Positions 8,410 through 15,337 of a stretch of DNA of 37,701 nucleotides are shown piece by piece. Numbering within the stretch: position 1 is the first letter of the stretch; each line of letters starts with the position of its first letter. Made by a program: the position numbers and the translations under genes. The stretch lies in contig CANRAA010000007.1 in NCBI GenBank assembly GCA_947628485.1, positions 1 through 37,701 of the forward strand. Direction: 5' to 3'. The notes under the pieces were generated by a model. It did no database searches, was not told the origin of the DNA, and saw only the letters and a program-made list of their open reading frames with translations. Origin of the DNA: an uncultured Bacilli bacterium (GTDB lineage: Bacteria > Bacillota_I > Bacilli_A > RF39 > UBA660).

Positions 8410-8913
8410 CTATTCCTTTTTTAATTTGTTTATTAAATTATCAATATCTTTTATAGGTATTCTCGTAAAAGTATTATTTTTTAAAAGATTACAAGCATTT
8501 AAACTTTCTTCTTTACTAATTATTTTATTATCTAATAATAATTCAATTATTTTTAAAGTTCTTATGACAGGGATTCCGTTTTTCATAGCGTAATTTCTTA
8601 ATTTACTATCTCCAGTTGCTAATATCCCGTTGTGTTTTTTAGCTAAGACAAAATTGTTAGCATCATAAATAGATAGTTTAACTTCTTTTTTGTTGATGCT
8701 AAGAGCATCTATAATATCTTTATCGCTTGATTTAATTACTTTAAATTTGTTTATAACTTCTAAGTCTCCAGTTTGATTATTTATTTCATCATATTTTATT
8801 AAATCACTAATATAAACATTGTCTAAACTTACAAATTTATTTAAAATATGGGCAATATTTAAATCAGTTATTATATTAGTATCAGTAATTATAATTTTCT
8901 TGGTTATATTCAT
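8410..8913 (-). CDS. PIN-domain protein, probable toxin
   Basis: A 167-residue protein opening with KKIIITDTNIITDLN, the first acidic motif of PIN ribonucleases (Asp11). Later come SIYDANNFVLAKK and ILATGDSKLRNYAMKNGIPVI, the second and third acidic regions. PIN toxins cleave RNA using bound metal. It starts inside the 3' end of the HTH-ImmA/IrrE gene (32-nt overlap), so the two are translated together. Such pairs of a regulator with a ImmA/IrrE domain and a PIN protein are found as toxin-antitoxin-like modules. The function as a toxin is inferred from family and context. Confidence 0.75.
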   Translation of the reverse strand: MNITKKIIITDTNIITDLNIAHILNKFVSLDNVYISDLIKYDEINNQTGDLEVINKFKVIKSSDKDIIDALSINKKEVKLSIYDANNFVLAKKHNGILATGDSKLRNYAMKNGIPVIRTLKIIELLLDNKIISKEESLNACNLLKNNTFTRIPIKDIDNLINKLKKE

Positions 8914-9922
8914 TTATGGTAACATCTAAAAGTTCACAAGCTTTATTTAAAGTAATAATATTTTCGGCTTCTAATTTACATACTAGTCTTTTAAATTGAT
9001 AAGATTTTTCAGGCATAATAGGATTTTTATCTTTTAAACCATTATCTTTATTAAAAAAGGTAGTTAAATTTTTATAAAGATAGTTTGAAATAATATTTAA
9101 ATCTTTTAATCTATGAATAATAGCCGTAAAACTAACCTTGTATTCATTCTTAAAGGCCTCTAATTCATAAAAACTAATACTTCCTCTTTGAGTACCAAAT
9201 TCCTTTTTAATGGCCTCTTCCGGCATTAATAGGGCACTGGCAAAGCGATTAACTAATTTTTCTTCCATATCTTTATTTTGAATATTTAAGATTAAGTGTC
9301 CAAGTTCATGAGAAATTGTAAATCTTTGTCTTGTGCCATCTTTTTGGCCATCTAAAATAACGATAACAGGTAGGCCTTCAATTATTTCACTAAAACCATC
9401 AAATCCTTCAAAAAGATAATCAAGATTCTTAATACTAATAATAATAATTCCTAGATTTTCTAAAACATTTATTAAATTGGATACGGGAAGAGTAGCAGTT
9501 AAATTATAATCACTTCTAAATTTATAAGCAATATTTTCGGCATCATCTAAAGTATAGCAATCATAATTTTTTAAATTGTTTTTCTTTTTAGCAATATCAC
9601 ACATACTTAAAACTTCAAAATATTTGGCTACTTCTTCTTTAATCGTTTGTTTTAATAATTCTAGTTTTTGACCATTAATATTTCTTTTCTTTCTAAAAGA
9701 ATTAAACTTAATTTTTGGTTCTTTATAACTTTTTAATATTTCTGTTGTTTTAACATTATAGGCTTTGGCAAATTCGATTATTTTGGTTGAATTAGGAATA
9801 ATTAAACCTTTTTCATATTTACAAACAGCTGGGGCGGACATATTAAGTATTTTACTAGCCTCTTTTAAAGACATTTTTTTAAGTAATCTAATTCTTTTTA
9901 AATTATAACCGATATTATTCAT
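8882..9922 (-). CDS. XRE-type HTH / ImmA-IrrE metallopeptidase, probable antitoxin-regulator
   Basis: A 346-residue protein. Residues about 5-60 form an XRE helix-turn-helix (LKRIRLLKKMSLKEASKILNMSAPAVCKYEKG). The middle holds an ImmA/IrrE domain with the zinc motif HELGH at 205-209 and the typical NRFASALLMPEEAI after it. In phages and ICEs this family cleaves or relieves repressors; in TA modules the HTH part autoregulates. A good AAGGAG site precedes the start. The gene diverges from rpsO with about 210 nt between them, where possible operators lie. Confidence 0.85.
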   Translation of the reverse strand: MNNIGYNLKRIRLLKKMSLKEASKILNMSAPAVCKYEKGLIIPNSTKIIEFAKAYNVKTTEILKSYKEPKIKFNSFRKKRNINGQKLELLKQTIKEEVAKYFEVLSMCDIAKKKNNLKNYDCYTLDDAENIAYKFRSDYNLTATLPVSNLINVLENLGIIIISIKNLDYLFEGFDGFSEIIEGLPVIVILDGQKDGTRQRFTISHELGHLILNIQNKDMEEKLVNRFASALLMPEEAIKKEFGTQRGSISFYELEAFKNEYKVSFTAIIHRLKDLNIISNYLYKNLTTFFNKDNGLKDKNPIMPEKSYQFKRLVCKLEAENIITLNKACELLDVTINEYNQENYNY

Positions 9923-9969
9923 AAATATTATCTCCTTGTAGTTAATATTTTAACATTAATCGTCCGTTT

Positions 9970-10027
9970 TGTAAACTAAAATTAATTGGGTATTTTTGCA
10001 TGTTTTTTTTGCATGTTTTTGTTTACT
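9970..10027. promoter_or_regulatory. Candidate operator region between the TA pair and rpsO
   Basis: Two direct copies of TTTTTGCATGTTTTT are spaced 13 nt apart (GCATG at 9998-10002 and 10011-10015). They are flanked by GTAAAC (9971-9976) and its complement GTTTAC (10021-10026). This arrangement suits binding by the adjacent HTH protein and lies just upstream of the rpsO promoter. The assignment is inference. Confidence 0.4.
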
Positions 10028-10050
10028 TTTTACCGGTTTTATAATATAAT
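10022..10050 (+). promoter_or_regulatory. Promoter of rpsO
   Basis: TTTACT (10022-10027), 17-nt spacer, TATAAT (10045-10050). A transcript from here includes the leader hairpin at 10067-10100. Confidence 0.6.
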
Positions 10051-10066
10051 TATTATTGAAGTTTTT

Positions 10067-10100
10067 ACTTAGATGAAAAAGTTTCCGATTTTCGTCTCAG
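10067..10100 (+). promoter_or_regulatory. rpsO leader hairpin, possible S15 autoregulatory element
   Basis: AGATGAAAA (10071-10079) pairs with TTTTCGTCT (10089-10097) over 9 bp with one T-G wobble beside a G-C pair. ACT and AGT extend the stem across a single mismatch. S15 is known to regulate its own mRNA through 5'-leader structures, and a G-U/G-C pair is one of its recognition motifs. The hairpin lies about 30 nt before the rpsO start. Confidence 0.5.
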
Positions 10101-10133
10101 TTTAAACCAATTATTAGAAAGGAAGATGTCAAA

Positions 10134-10403
10134 ATGGCTTTATCAAAAGAAGCAAAAGCAAAGATAATCAAAGAATTTGCTAAAAATTCTAAAGACTGTG
10201 GTTCTGCTGAAGTTCAAATAGCAATCTTAACAAATGAAATTAACAACTTAACTGAACATATGAAAGAACACAAACATGATTATCATTCAAAAAGAGGATT
10301 ACTTATGAAAGTAGGAAGAAGAAAGAAGTTACTTAACTACTTAAAAGAAAACGATGTTGTAAGTTATCGAGAAGTAATCAAAAAATTAAATTTAAGAAAG
10401 TAA
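10134..10403 (+). CDS. rpsO: 30S ribosomal protein S15
   Basis: Exactly 89 residues, the standard length. Conserved blocks: [76 protein letters not shown]15 is a primary binder of the central domain of 16S rRNA. A GAAAGGAAG ribosome site precedes ATG 10134. A terminator follows, then pnp, the usual neighbour. Confidence 0.98.
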   Translation: MALSKEAKAKIIKEFAKNSKDCGSAEVQIAILTNEINNLTEHMKEHKHDYHSKRGLLMKVGRRKKLLNYLKENDVVSYREVIKKLNLRK

Positions 10404-10436
10404 AGGCACAAAAAAAGATTTTTAGTGTCTTTTTAT
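10404..10436 (+). terminator. Terminator/attenuator between rpsO and pnp
   Basis: AGGCAC (10404-10409) pairs with GTGTCT (10425-10430), with A and T runs able to extend the stem inward, followed by TTTTAT. It directly follows the rpsO stop. Some read-through into pnp is likely because I see no separate strong promoter before pnp. Confidence 0.65.
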
Positions 10437-10456
10437 TTAGAAAAGAGGTTTAGATA

Positions 10457-12616
10457 ATGAAAAAAGTATTTGAAATGGATTTTTATGGACGAAAGATAGT
10501 TGTCGAACATGGTGAACTAGCCAAAAGAGCCCATGGGAGTGTTTTAGTAAGAGTAGGAGATACTGTGGTTTTAAGTACCGCTGTTGTATCAGATAATGTT
10601 AACGTTTTATCCGACTTTTTCCCATTGATGGTTTTATATAATGAAAAGTTATATTCAGTAGGTAAAATACCCGGAGGATTTATTAAAAGGGAAGGAAGAC
10701 CTACAGATAATGCGACACTTGCAGCTAGAATGATTGATAGACCAATGCGTCCCTTATTTCCAGAAGATTTCCGTAATGAAGTGCAAATTGTTAATACCAT
10801 TTTAAGTGTTGACCAAGATAATATTCCGGAACTAGCCGCCCTTTTTGGTTCTTCTTTAGCAACATGTATTAGTAAAATACCATTTAATGGTCCAGTTGCG
10901 GCCGTAAAGGTAGGAAGAGTTAATGGCAAATTTGTCATTAACCCAACGGTTACAGAAGCCGAAGAAAGTGATATTGATTTAACGGTGGCCGGAACGAAAG
11001 ATGCCATTAATATGGTGGAAGCTGGCGCTAAAGAAGTATCCGAAAAAGATATGTTAGAGGCTCTTCTATTTGGTCATGAAGCTGTTAAGAAATTAGTTGA
11101 ATTTGAAGAAAAAATCATCAAAGAAATTGGCGAGGAAAAAATGGAATATTCTAAACTAGAAATTGAAGAAAATTTAGAAAGAGAAGTAAGAGGTAAATGT
11201 GAAAGTGATTTAAATGAAGCCTTACACATTATTGACCATAATGAAATGTATGATAGATTAGATGAAATAAAAGATAATCTATTAAAAGAATATGAAGATG
11301 CAAATAAAGATGCTTTAAAAGATGATGAGTTAAGAGAACTTTTAACAAAAGTATCTATGATTTATGAAAATGTTCGTTATGAAGTTTTTAGAAAAATAAT
11401 TGTTAAAGAAAAACTAAGAGCAGCTGGAAGAAAACTAGATGAAATAAGACCTTTAAGTGCTAGTATTGATTTACTTCCAAGAACTCATGGTTCAGCGCTA
11501 TTTACCAGAGGAGAAACCCAAAGTTTATCAATTACTACTTTAGGGGCTCTTGGGGAAAGTCAAATGTTAGATGGTCTTTCTTTAGAAGAAGAAAAAAGAT
11601 TCATGTTGCATTATAATTTTCCTCAATTTAGTGTTGGTGAAACCGGAAGATATGGTTCTCCTGGCAGAAGAGAAATTGGTCATGGAGCTTTAGGAGAAAG
11701 AGCGCTCCTTCAAGTTATTCCATCCGAAGAAGAATTCCCTTACACGATTAGAGTCGTAAGTGAAATATTAAGTAGTAATGGTTCATCTAGTCAAGCGAGT
11801 ATTTGTGCCGGATGCTTAAGTTTAATGGCGGCCGGTGTGCCAATTAAAGCTCCCGTTGCGGGTATTGCCATGGGCTTAATCACCAGTGGTAATAAATATG
11901 TAATTCTAACTGATATCGAAGGAATGGAAGACCATTTAGGAGATATGGATTTCAAAGTTGCGGGTACTAGAAAAGGTATTTGTGCTTTACAAATGGATAT
12001 CAAAATTGATGGCGTTAATAAAAGTATTTTAAAAGAAGCTCTAGAACAAGCTAAAAAAGCCCGTTTAGAAATCTTAGATTTATATGATACCATTATTCCA
12101 GAACCAAGAAAGGAATTAAGTCCTTATGCTCCAAAGATTGAAACATTCAATATTGACCCAGAAAAGATTAAAGATGTCATTGGTCGAGGTGGCGAAATGA
12201 TTACGAAAATTATTCTTGAAGCTAGTAATGTTAAAACAGTTAATGATAAGAATGCCGTTAAAGTTGACTTAGAAGATGATGGAAGAGTAATTATTTACCA
12301 TAGTGATAAAGAAATTATTAAAAAGACTCGGGAAATGATTGAGGATGTCGTTAAAGAAGTCGAAACTGGTAAAATATACACAGGTAAAGTCGTAAAAGTT
12401 GAAGACTTTGGATGCTTTGTTGAATTATGGCCAGGTTGTGAAGGTATGGTTCATGTATCGCAACTTGATAATAAGAGAGTTAATAAAGCTAGTGATGTTG
12501 TCAAAGTTGGAGACGAAATTATGGTTAAATCTTTAGGTCATGATAATAAGGGTAGATTAAATCTTTCCAGAAAAGATGCTTTACCTAAAAAGGAAGTTAA
12601 AGAAGATAAAAAATAA
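10457..12616 (+). CDS. pnp: Polyribonucleotide nucleotidyltransferase (PNPase)
   Basis: A 719-residue 3'-to-5' phosphorolytic exoribonuclease of the RNA degradosome. Two RNase PH-like halves are present: the first includes GGFIKREGRPTDNATLAARMIDRPMRPLFP and the second includes GETQSLSITTLG, HYNFPQFSVGETG and SSNGSSSQASICAGCLSLMAAGVP. A KH domain (IKDVIGRGGEMITKI) and an S1 domain (GKIYTGKVVKVEDFGCFVELWPGCEGMVHVSQL) follow. The short Lys-rich tail KKEVKEDKK is normal for the family. Ribosome site GAGG upstream of ATG 10457. Confidence 0.98.
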   Translation: MKKVFEMDFYGRKIVVEHGELAKRAHGSVLVRVGDTVVLSTAVVSDNVNVLSDFFPLMVLYNEKLYSVGKIPGGFIKREGRPTDNATLAARMIDRPMRPLFPEDFRNEVQIVNTILSVDQDNIPELAALFGSSLATCISKIPFNGPVAAVKVGRVNGKFVINPTVTEAEESDIDLTVAGTKDAINMVEAGAKEVSEKDMLEALLFGHEAVKKLVEFEEKIIKEIGEEKMEYSKLEIEENLEREVRGKCESDLNEALHIIDHNEMYDRLDEIKDNLLKEYEDANKDALKDDELRELLTKVSMIYENVRYEVFRKIIVKEKLRAAGRKLDEIRPLSASIDLLPRTHGSALFTRGETQSLSITTLGALGESQMLDGLSLEEEKRFMLHYNFPQFSVGETGRYGSPGRREIGHGALGERALLQVIPSEEEFPYTIRVVSEILSSNGSSSQASICAGCLSLMAAGVPIKAPVAGIAMGLITSGNKYVILTDIEGMEDHLGDMDFKVAGTRKGICALQMDIKIDGVNKSILKEALEQAKKARLEILDLYDTIIPEPRKELSPYAPKIETFNIDPEKIKDVIGRGGEMITKIILEASNVKTVNDKNAVKVDLEDDGRVIIYHSDKEIIKKTREMIEDVVKEVETGKIYTGKVVKVEDFGCFVELWPGCEGMVHVSQLDNKRVNKASDVVKVGDEIMVKSLGHDNKGRLNLSRKDALPKKEVKEDKK

Positions 12617-12645
12617 TTGACTTTTATTAAAATATACAGTATATT
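12617..12645 (+). promoter_or_regulatory. Promoter of the toxI RNA
   Basis: TTGACT (12617-12622), 17-nt spacer, TATATT (12640-12645); a shifted TATTAT lies at 12642. It begins within the end of pnp and would start a transcript near 12652, ahead of the tandem repeats. Confidence 0.6.
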
Positions 12646-12700
12646 ATAGATACTTAAGTAATTAAGTTGTGCCTTTTGGCATATAATATTAAAAAAGCGA

Positions 12701-12802
12701 GTGATTCCCACTTTAAGAGGAAATTAACAAAGAGGTGATTCCCACCTTAAGAGGAAATTAACAAAGAGGTGATTCCCACCTTAAGAGGAAATCAAAAAAG
12801 AA
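12701..12802 (+). ncRNA. toxI: ToxI-type antitoxin RNA, three 34-nt tandem repeats
   Basis: Three head-to-tail repeats of 34 nt start at 12701, 12735 and 12769. Each has a short stem around the loop ATTCC. Repeat 1 pairs AGTG with CACT, and repeats 2 and 3 pair GGTG with CACC, a compensatory change. The loop TTCC can pair with the GGAA of the same repeat, giving an H-type pseudoknot, the known architecture of type III antitoxins. The repeats sit between a promoter and a terminator directly ahead of a ToxN-like gene. In this family the endoribonuclease toxin cuts the precursor into single repeat units, which then bind and inhibit it. The full RNA probably spans about 12652 to 12826. Confidence 0.88.
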
Positions 12803-12830
12803 CTAGAGAGCACACTCTAGTTTTATTTTG
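12801..12830 (+). terminator. Terminator between toxI and toxN
   Basis: AACTAGAG (12801-12808) pairs with CTCTAGTT (12815-12822), loop AGCACA, followed by TTATTTT. In known ToxIN loci a terminator at this place limits read-through so that antitoxin RNA exceeds toxin mRNA. Confidence 0.8.
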
Positions 12831-12852
12831 TTACGATTAGTATCAAAAATGC

Positions 12853-12881
12853 TTGATATACTTATGTTCGTGTGATATAAT
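12853..12881 (+). promoter_or_regulatory. Promoter directly upstream of toxN
   Basis: TTGATA (12853-12858), exact 17-nt spacer, TATAAT (12876-12881). This is a near-consensus promoter after the toxI terminator, which would let the toxin be transcribed separately from its antitoxin RNA. Confidence 0.65.
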
Positions 12882-12908
12882 TTAAATTGTAAGGGAGGAT
12901 TTAAAAAA

Positions 12909-13415
12909 ATGAAAAGATTATCTATTGTAAAATTAGATGAAAAATATTGCGATTATTTAAGAAAATTTGATAATAAAGTTCCATATAACTTTGCTAAAAA
13001 GAAATTAAGACCATTCGTAGGAGTTTTGTTTGAGGTTGATAAATTTAAATATTTTGCCCCTTTGTCTAGTCCTAAACCAAAACATTTAAAAATAAAATCT
13101 AATTTAGATTTTTTGAAAATTGCTGGAGGAAAACTGGGAGCAATTAATTTTAATAATATGATACCTGTAACAGACAATAATATAATTCATATAGATTTAA
13201 ATAAAAAAGGTAAAAATATTAATGAGGAAAAGTATTTAATGTTATTAAAGACCCAATTATATTGGTTAAATCGTTATGTTGATACTATTTATAATAAAGC
13301 AAAAAAATTATACGATAAATATATAGATGGAACTTTAAATCCTGCCATTTTCAAAAGATGTTGTGATTTTAAATTATTAGAAAAGAAATGTAAGGAATAC
13401 AATCGTAATAAGTAG
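12909..13415 (+). CDS. toxN: Type III toxin, ToxN/AbiQ family endoribonuclease
   Basis: A 168-residue protein, close to the roughly 170 residues of ToxN and AbiQ. The N-terminal pattern (LSIVKLDEKYCDYLRKFDNKVPYN, then RPFVGVLFEVDKFKYFAPLSSPKPKHL) matches the ToxN/AbiQ opening, with the core strand ending in PLSSPKPKH. The middle contains GGKLGAINFNNMIPV, and the C-terminal half is helical and Lys-rich. These toxins cut RNA in A-rich sites and often act in phage defence by abortive infection. GGGAGG precedes ATG 12909. The toxI repeat array just upstream makes the assignment strong. Confidence 0.9.
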   Translation: MKRLSIVKLDEKYCDYLRKFDNKVPYNFAKKKLRPFVGVLFEVDKFKYFAPLSSPKPKHLKIKSNLDFLKIAGGKLGAINFNNMIPVTDNNIIHIDLNKKGKNINEEKYLMLLKTQLYWLNRYVDTIYNKAKKLYDKYIDGTLNPAIFKRCCDFKLLEKKCKEYNRNK

Positions 13416-13430
13416 AAATACTTTTTTCTT

Positions 13431-13451
13431 TTTGCTATAATATTTTATATG
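13431..13451 (+). promoter_or_regulatory. Extended -10 giving a near-leaderless start
   Basis: TGC TATAAT (TATAAT at 13436-13441) ends 7 nt before ATG 13449, so transcription should begin at or one base before the start codon. There is no Shine-Dalgarno sequence between them. The mRNA of the following gene is probably leaderless. Confidence 0.5.
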
Positions 13452-14102
13452 AAAAAAGAAAAGTTAGAAATTATTTATGAAGATAAAGATATAATAATTG
13501 TTAATAAAAAGAGTGGTCTATTAACTATTAGTACAGATAAAGTTAAAGATAATACTTTATATCATAAAGTAAGTGATTATTTAAAGAAACAAAATAAAAA
13601 TAATAAAGTATTTATTGTCCATCGTTTAGATAAAGATACCCAAGGTTTAGTGATATTTGCAAAATCTGAAAAGGTAAAAAGAATTCTGCAAAATAATTGG
13701 CCAAATGTTAAAAGAGATTATTTAGCCATTGTCTATGGTCATTTAGATAAAAAGAAAGATACTTTAGTAAGTCATTTAAAAGAAACAAAGACCCATTTAG
13801 TTTATGAAAGTAAAGTAGGGGATTTAGCCATTACAAATTACGAAGTAATAAAGGAAAATAAATTATACAGTTTGTTAAAGATAAATATTGAAACAGGTAA
13901 GAAAAATCAAATTAGAGTGCAATTAAAAGGCCTAAATCATCCAATTGTAGGAGATAAAGTCTATAGTGATATCAAAAATAAAAATGTTAAAGAATTATGT
14001 TTACAAGCCTATGCTTTAGAATTTAAACATCCCATAAGTAAAGAATTAATAAAAGTATCTCTAGATTATCCAGCTAGTTTTCAAAAATTAATAAGCCAAT
14101 AA
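13449..14102 (+). CDS. RluA-family pseudouridine synthase
   Basis: A 217-residue protein without an S4 domain. The catalytic motif VHRLDKDTQGLVIFAKS places the nucleophile at Asp61. The family signatures GKKNQIRVQLKGLNHPIVGDKVY and LCLQAYALEFKHP follow. It modifies uridines in rRNA or tRNA; the short length fits the RluA/TruC-like subgroup, but the target base cannot be told. It is transcribed alone, from a start-proximal promoter, and converges on the VanY-like gene across a shared terminator. Confidence 0.85.
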   Translation: MKKEKLEIIYEDKDIIIVNKKSGLLTISTDKVKDNTLYHKVSDYLKKQNKNNKVFIVHRLDKDTQGLVIFAKSEKVKRILQNNWPNVKRDYLAIVYGHLDKKKDTLVSHLKETKTHLVYESKVGDLAITNYEVIKENKLYSLLKINIETGKKNQIRVQLKGLNHPIVGDKVYSDIKNKNVKELCLQAYALEFKHPISKELIKVSLDYPASFQKLISQ

Positions 14103-14103
14103 A

Positions 14104-14119
14104 AAAGGCTTATGCCTTT
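14104..14119. terminator. Bidirectional terminator
   Basis: AAAGGC (14104-14109) and GCCTTT (14114-14119) form a hairpin with A and T tracts on either side. It serves both converging genes and overlaps the stop codon of the minus-strand gene. Confidence 0.6.
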
Positions 14120-15233
14120 AATATTCTTTTAAATACATATCATAATATTCGTCATAAGTAAGACCTGATTTATATACTTTAGTAGCTAAATCTACTCCTA
14201 AATAACGAATATGCCAAGGTTCTTCCATATAACCGGTAACAGGAACAAATTCTTCTAAATATCTTAAAATAAAACCATATTTATAAGAATTTTCTTTAAC
14301 CCATTTAAAGTCTTTATCATCAAGTCTAGCGCCACTGACATTAGGGTCGTTTAAATCGACAGCAAGTCCTAATTGGTGTTCACTTGTTCCAGGTCTAGCC
14401 GAATAGGTATCGGCTTTTTCTTTACCATCTTCCGCCACATAATTAGTATATAAAGTATTTTGAAAAGAGTAGGAACGATAAGCGGTGGTGCTTTCTAAAG
14501 TTATACCATCATTTTTGGCGGCCTCAATAAACTTTTCATAAGCTTCTGCAGCCACTCTTACTAATTTAGCTCCATTCTTACTATCAAATAAAGTAACTAA
14601 ATCTTTAGGGACAAAATCTTTATCAACATAATGGAATTTATTAATTAGAGTTGTTATTTCATCCGGATTTTCAATTCTCTCGGTATCGGTATAAAATTCT
14701 TTATCTAAGTTTAAATTAACATGAGTTACCACAGTTTGTAAATCTTCATCTTTATTTTCTTTTTTATACTCTTCATATCTTTCTAAATTATTGATATCAA
14801 AATTTCGGAAAGACAAATATTCACTAAAATCTTTTTGCTTGCTTAAATTTAAGATTTTTTCTTGATTTTTACTACTTAATTTAAAGATATTATTTACCTC
14901 ACTTGCCTCATAGCCAATATTTAAATATTTATTGACTTTATCTGCAAAATCATCAGTTTCGACAAAGTCAATCTTTAAATAATCTTCTAAGTAATTATCA
15001 TTATATTCTTTATTTTCTAAAATATTTTCTAAAGTTTTAGAATAATCAAACTTATAGATTTTTTCTAATTTTTCTTCACTTATAACCGCATTAGCCTCAT
15101 CACTATAATCTTTCGAAGAATTAGTTCCTCCCAAGAGTAGTTTAATTAAAAAGAAAATAATTACTCCAATTACCATTAAAAATAAAATAAGGATACCTAA
15201 TTTTTTAAATTTTCTCTTTTGTCTTCTAGTCAT
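14118..15233 (-). CDS. VanY-like D-Ala-D-Ala carboxypeptidase (M15B), membrane-anchored
   Basis: About 371 residues from ATG 15233, which has GGTGG 5 nt upstream; a GTG at 15242 is a less likely start. A Lys/Arg-rich N-terminus is followed by one membrane segment (LGILILFLMVIGVIIFFLIKLLL). A long helical spacer leads to the M15 domain. The zinc and catalytic residues are visible in SEHQLGLAVDLND (His and Asp) and EPWHIRYLG (Glu and His), with STTAYRSYSFQ ahead of them. It trims D-Ala from peptidoglycan stem peptides outside the membrane. The spacer of about 180 residues is longer than in typical VanY proteins. No vancomycin-resistance genes are nearby, so a housekeeping wall role is likely. 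Confidence 0.88.
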   Translation of the reverse strand: MTRRQKRKFKKLGILILFLMVIGVIIFFLIKLLLGGTNSSKDYSDEANAVISEEKLEKIYKFDYSKTLENILENKEYNDNYLEDYLKIDFVETDDFADKVNKYLNIGYEASEVNNIFKLSSKNQEKILNLSKQKDFSEYLSFRNFDINNLERYEEYKKENKDEDLQTVVTHVNLNLDKEFYTDTERIENPDEITTLINKFHYVDKDFVPKDLVTLFDSKNGAKLVRVAAEAYEKFIEAAKNDGITLESTTAYRSYSFQNTLYTNYVAEDGKEKADTYSARPGTSEHQLGLAVDLNDPNVSGARLDDKDFKWVKENSYKYGFILRYLEEFVPVTGYMEEPWHIRYLGVDLATKVYKSGLTYDEYYDMYLKEY

Positions 15234-15250
15234 CTTTACCACCTATAATA

Positions 15251-15259
15251 ATTATAGCA
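15251..15259 (-). promoter_or_regulatory. Extended -10 of the VanY-like gene
   Basis: On the minus strand TGC TATAAT occupies 15259-15251, just upstream of the ribosome site. No clear -35 is seen. Confidence 0.45.
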
Positions 15260-15302
15260 CTAAACACGCAAATAAAACTTAAAATATTCTTAAACTTGAC
15301 AA

Positions 15303-15337
15303 AAGAAAAAAGCTAGTTATTTGGTAACACTAGCTTT
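15303..15337 (-). terminator. Terminator of the Cys-rich membrane protein operon
   Basis: AAAGCTAGT and ACTAGCTTT form a 9-bp stem. In the minus orientation a T-run follows. The stem overlaps the stop codon at 15317-15319. Confidence 0.7.

Noticed and set aside
12701-12802. CRISPR-like short repeats
   Set aside because: The repeats are adjacent without unique spacers, have a stem-pseudoknot layout and precede a ToxN-like gene.
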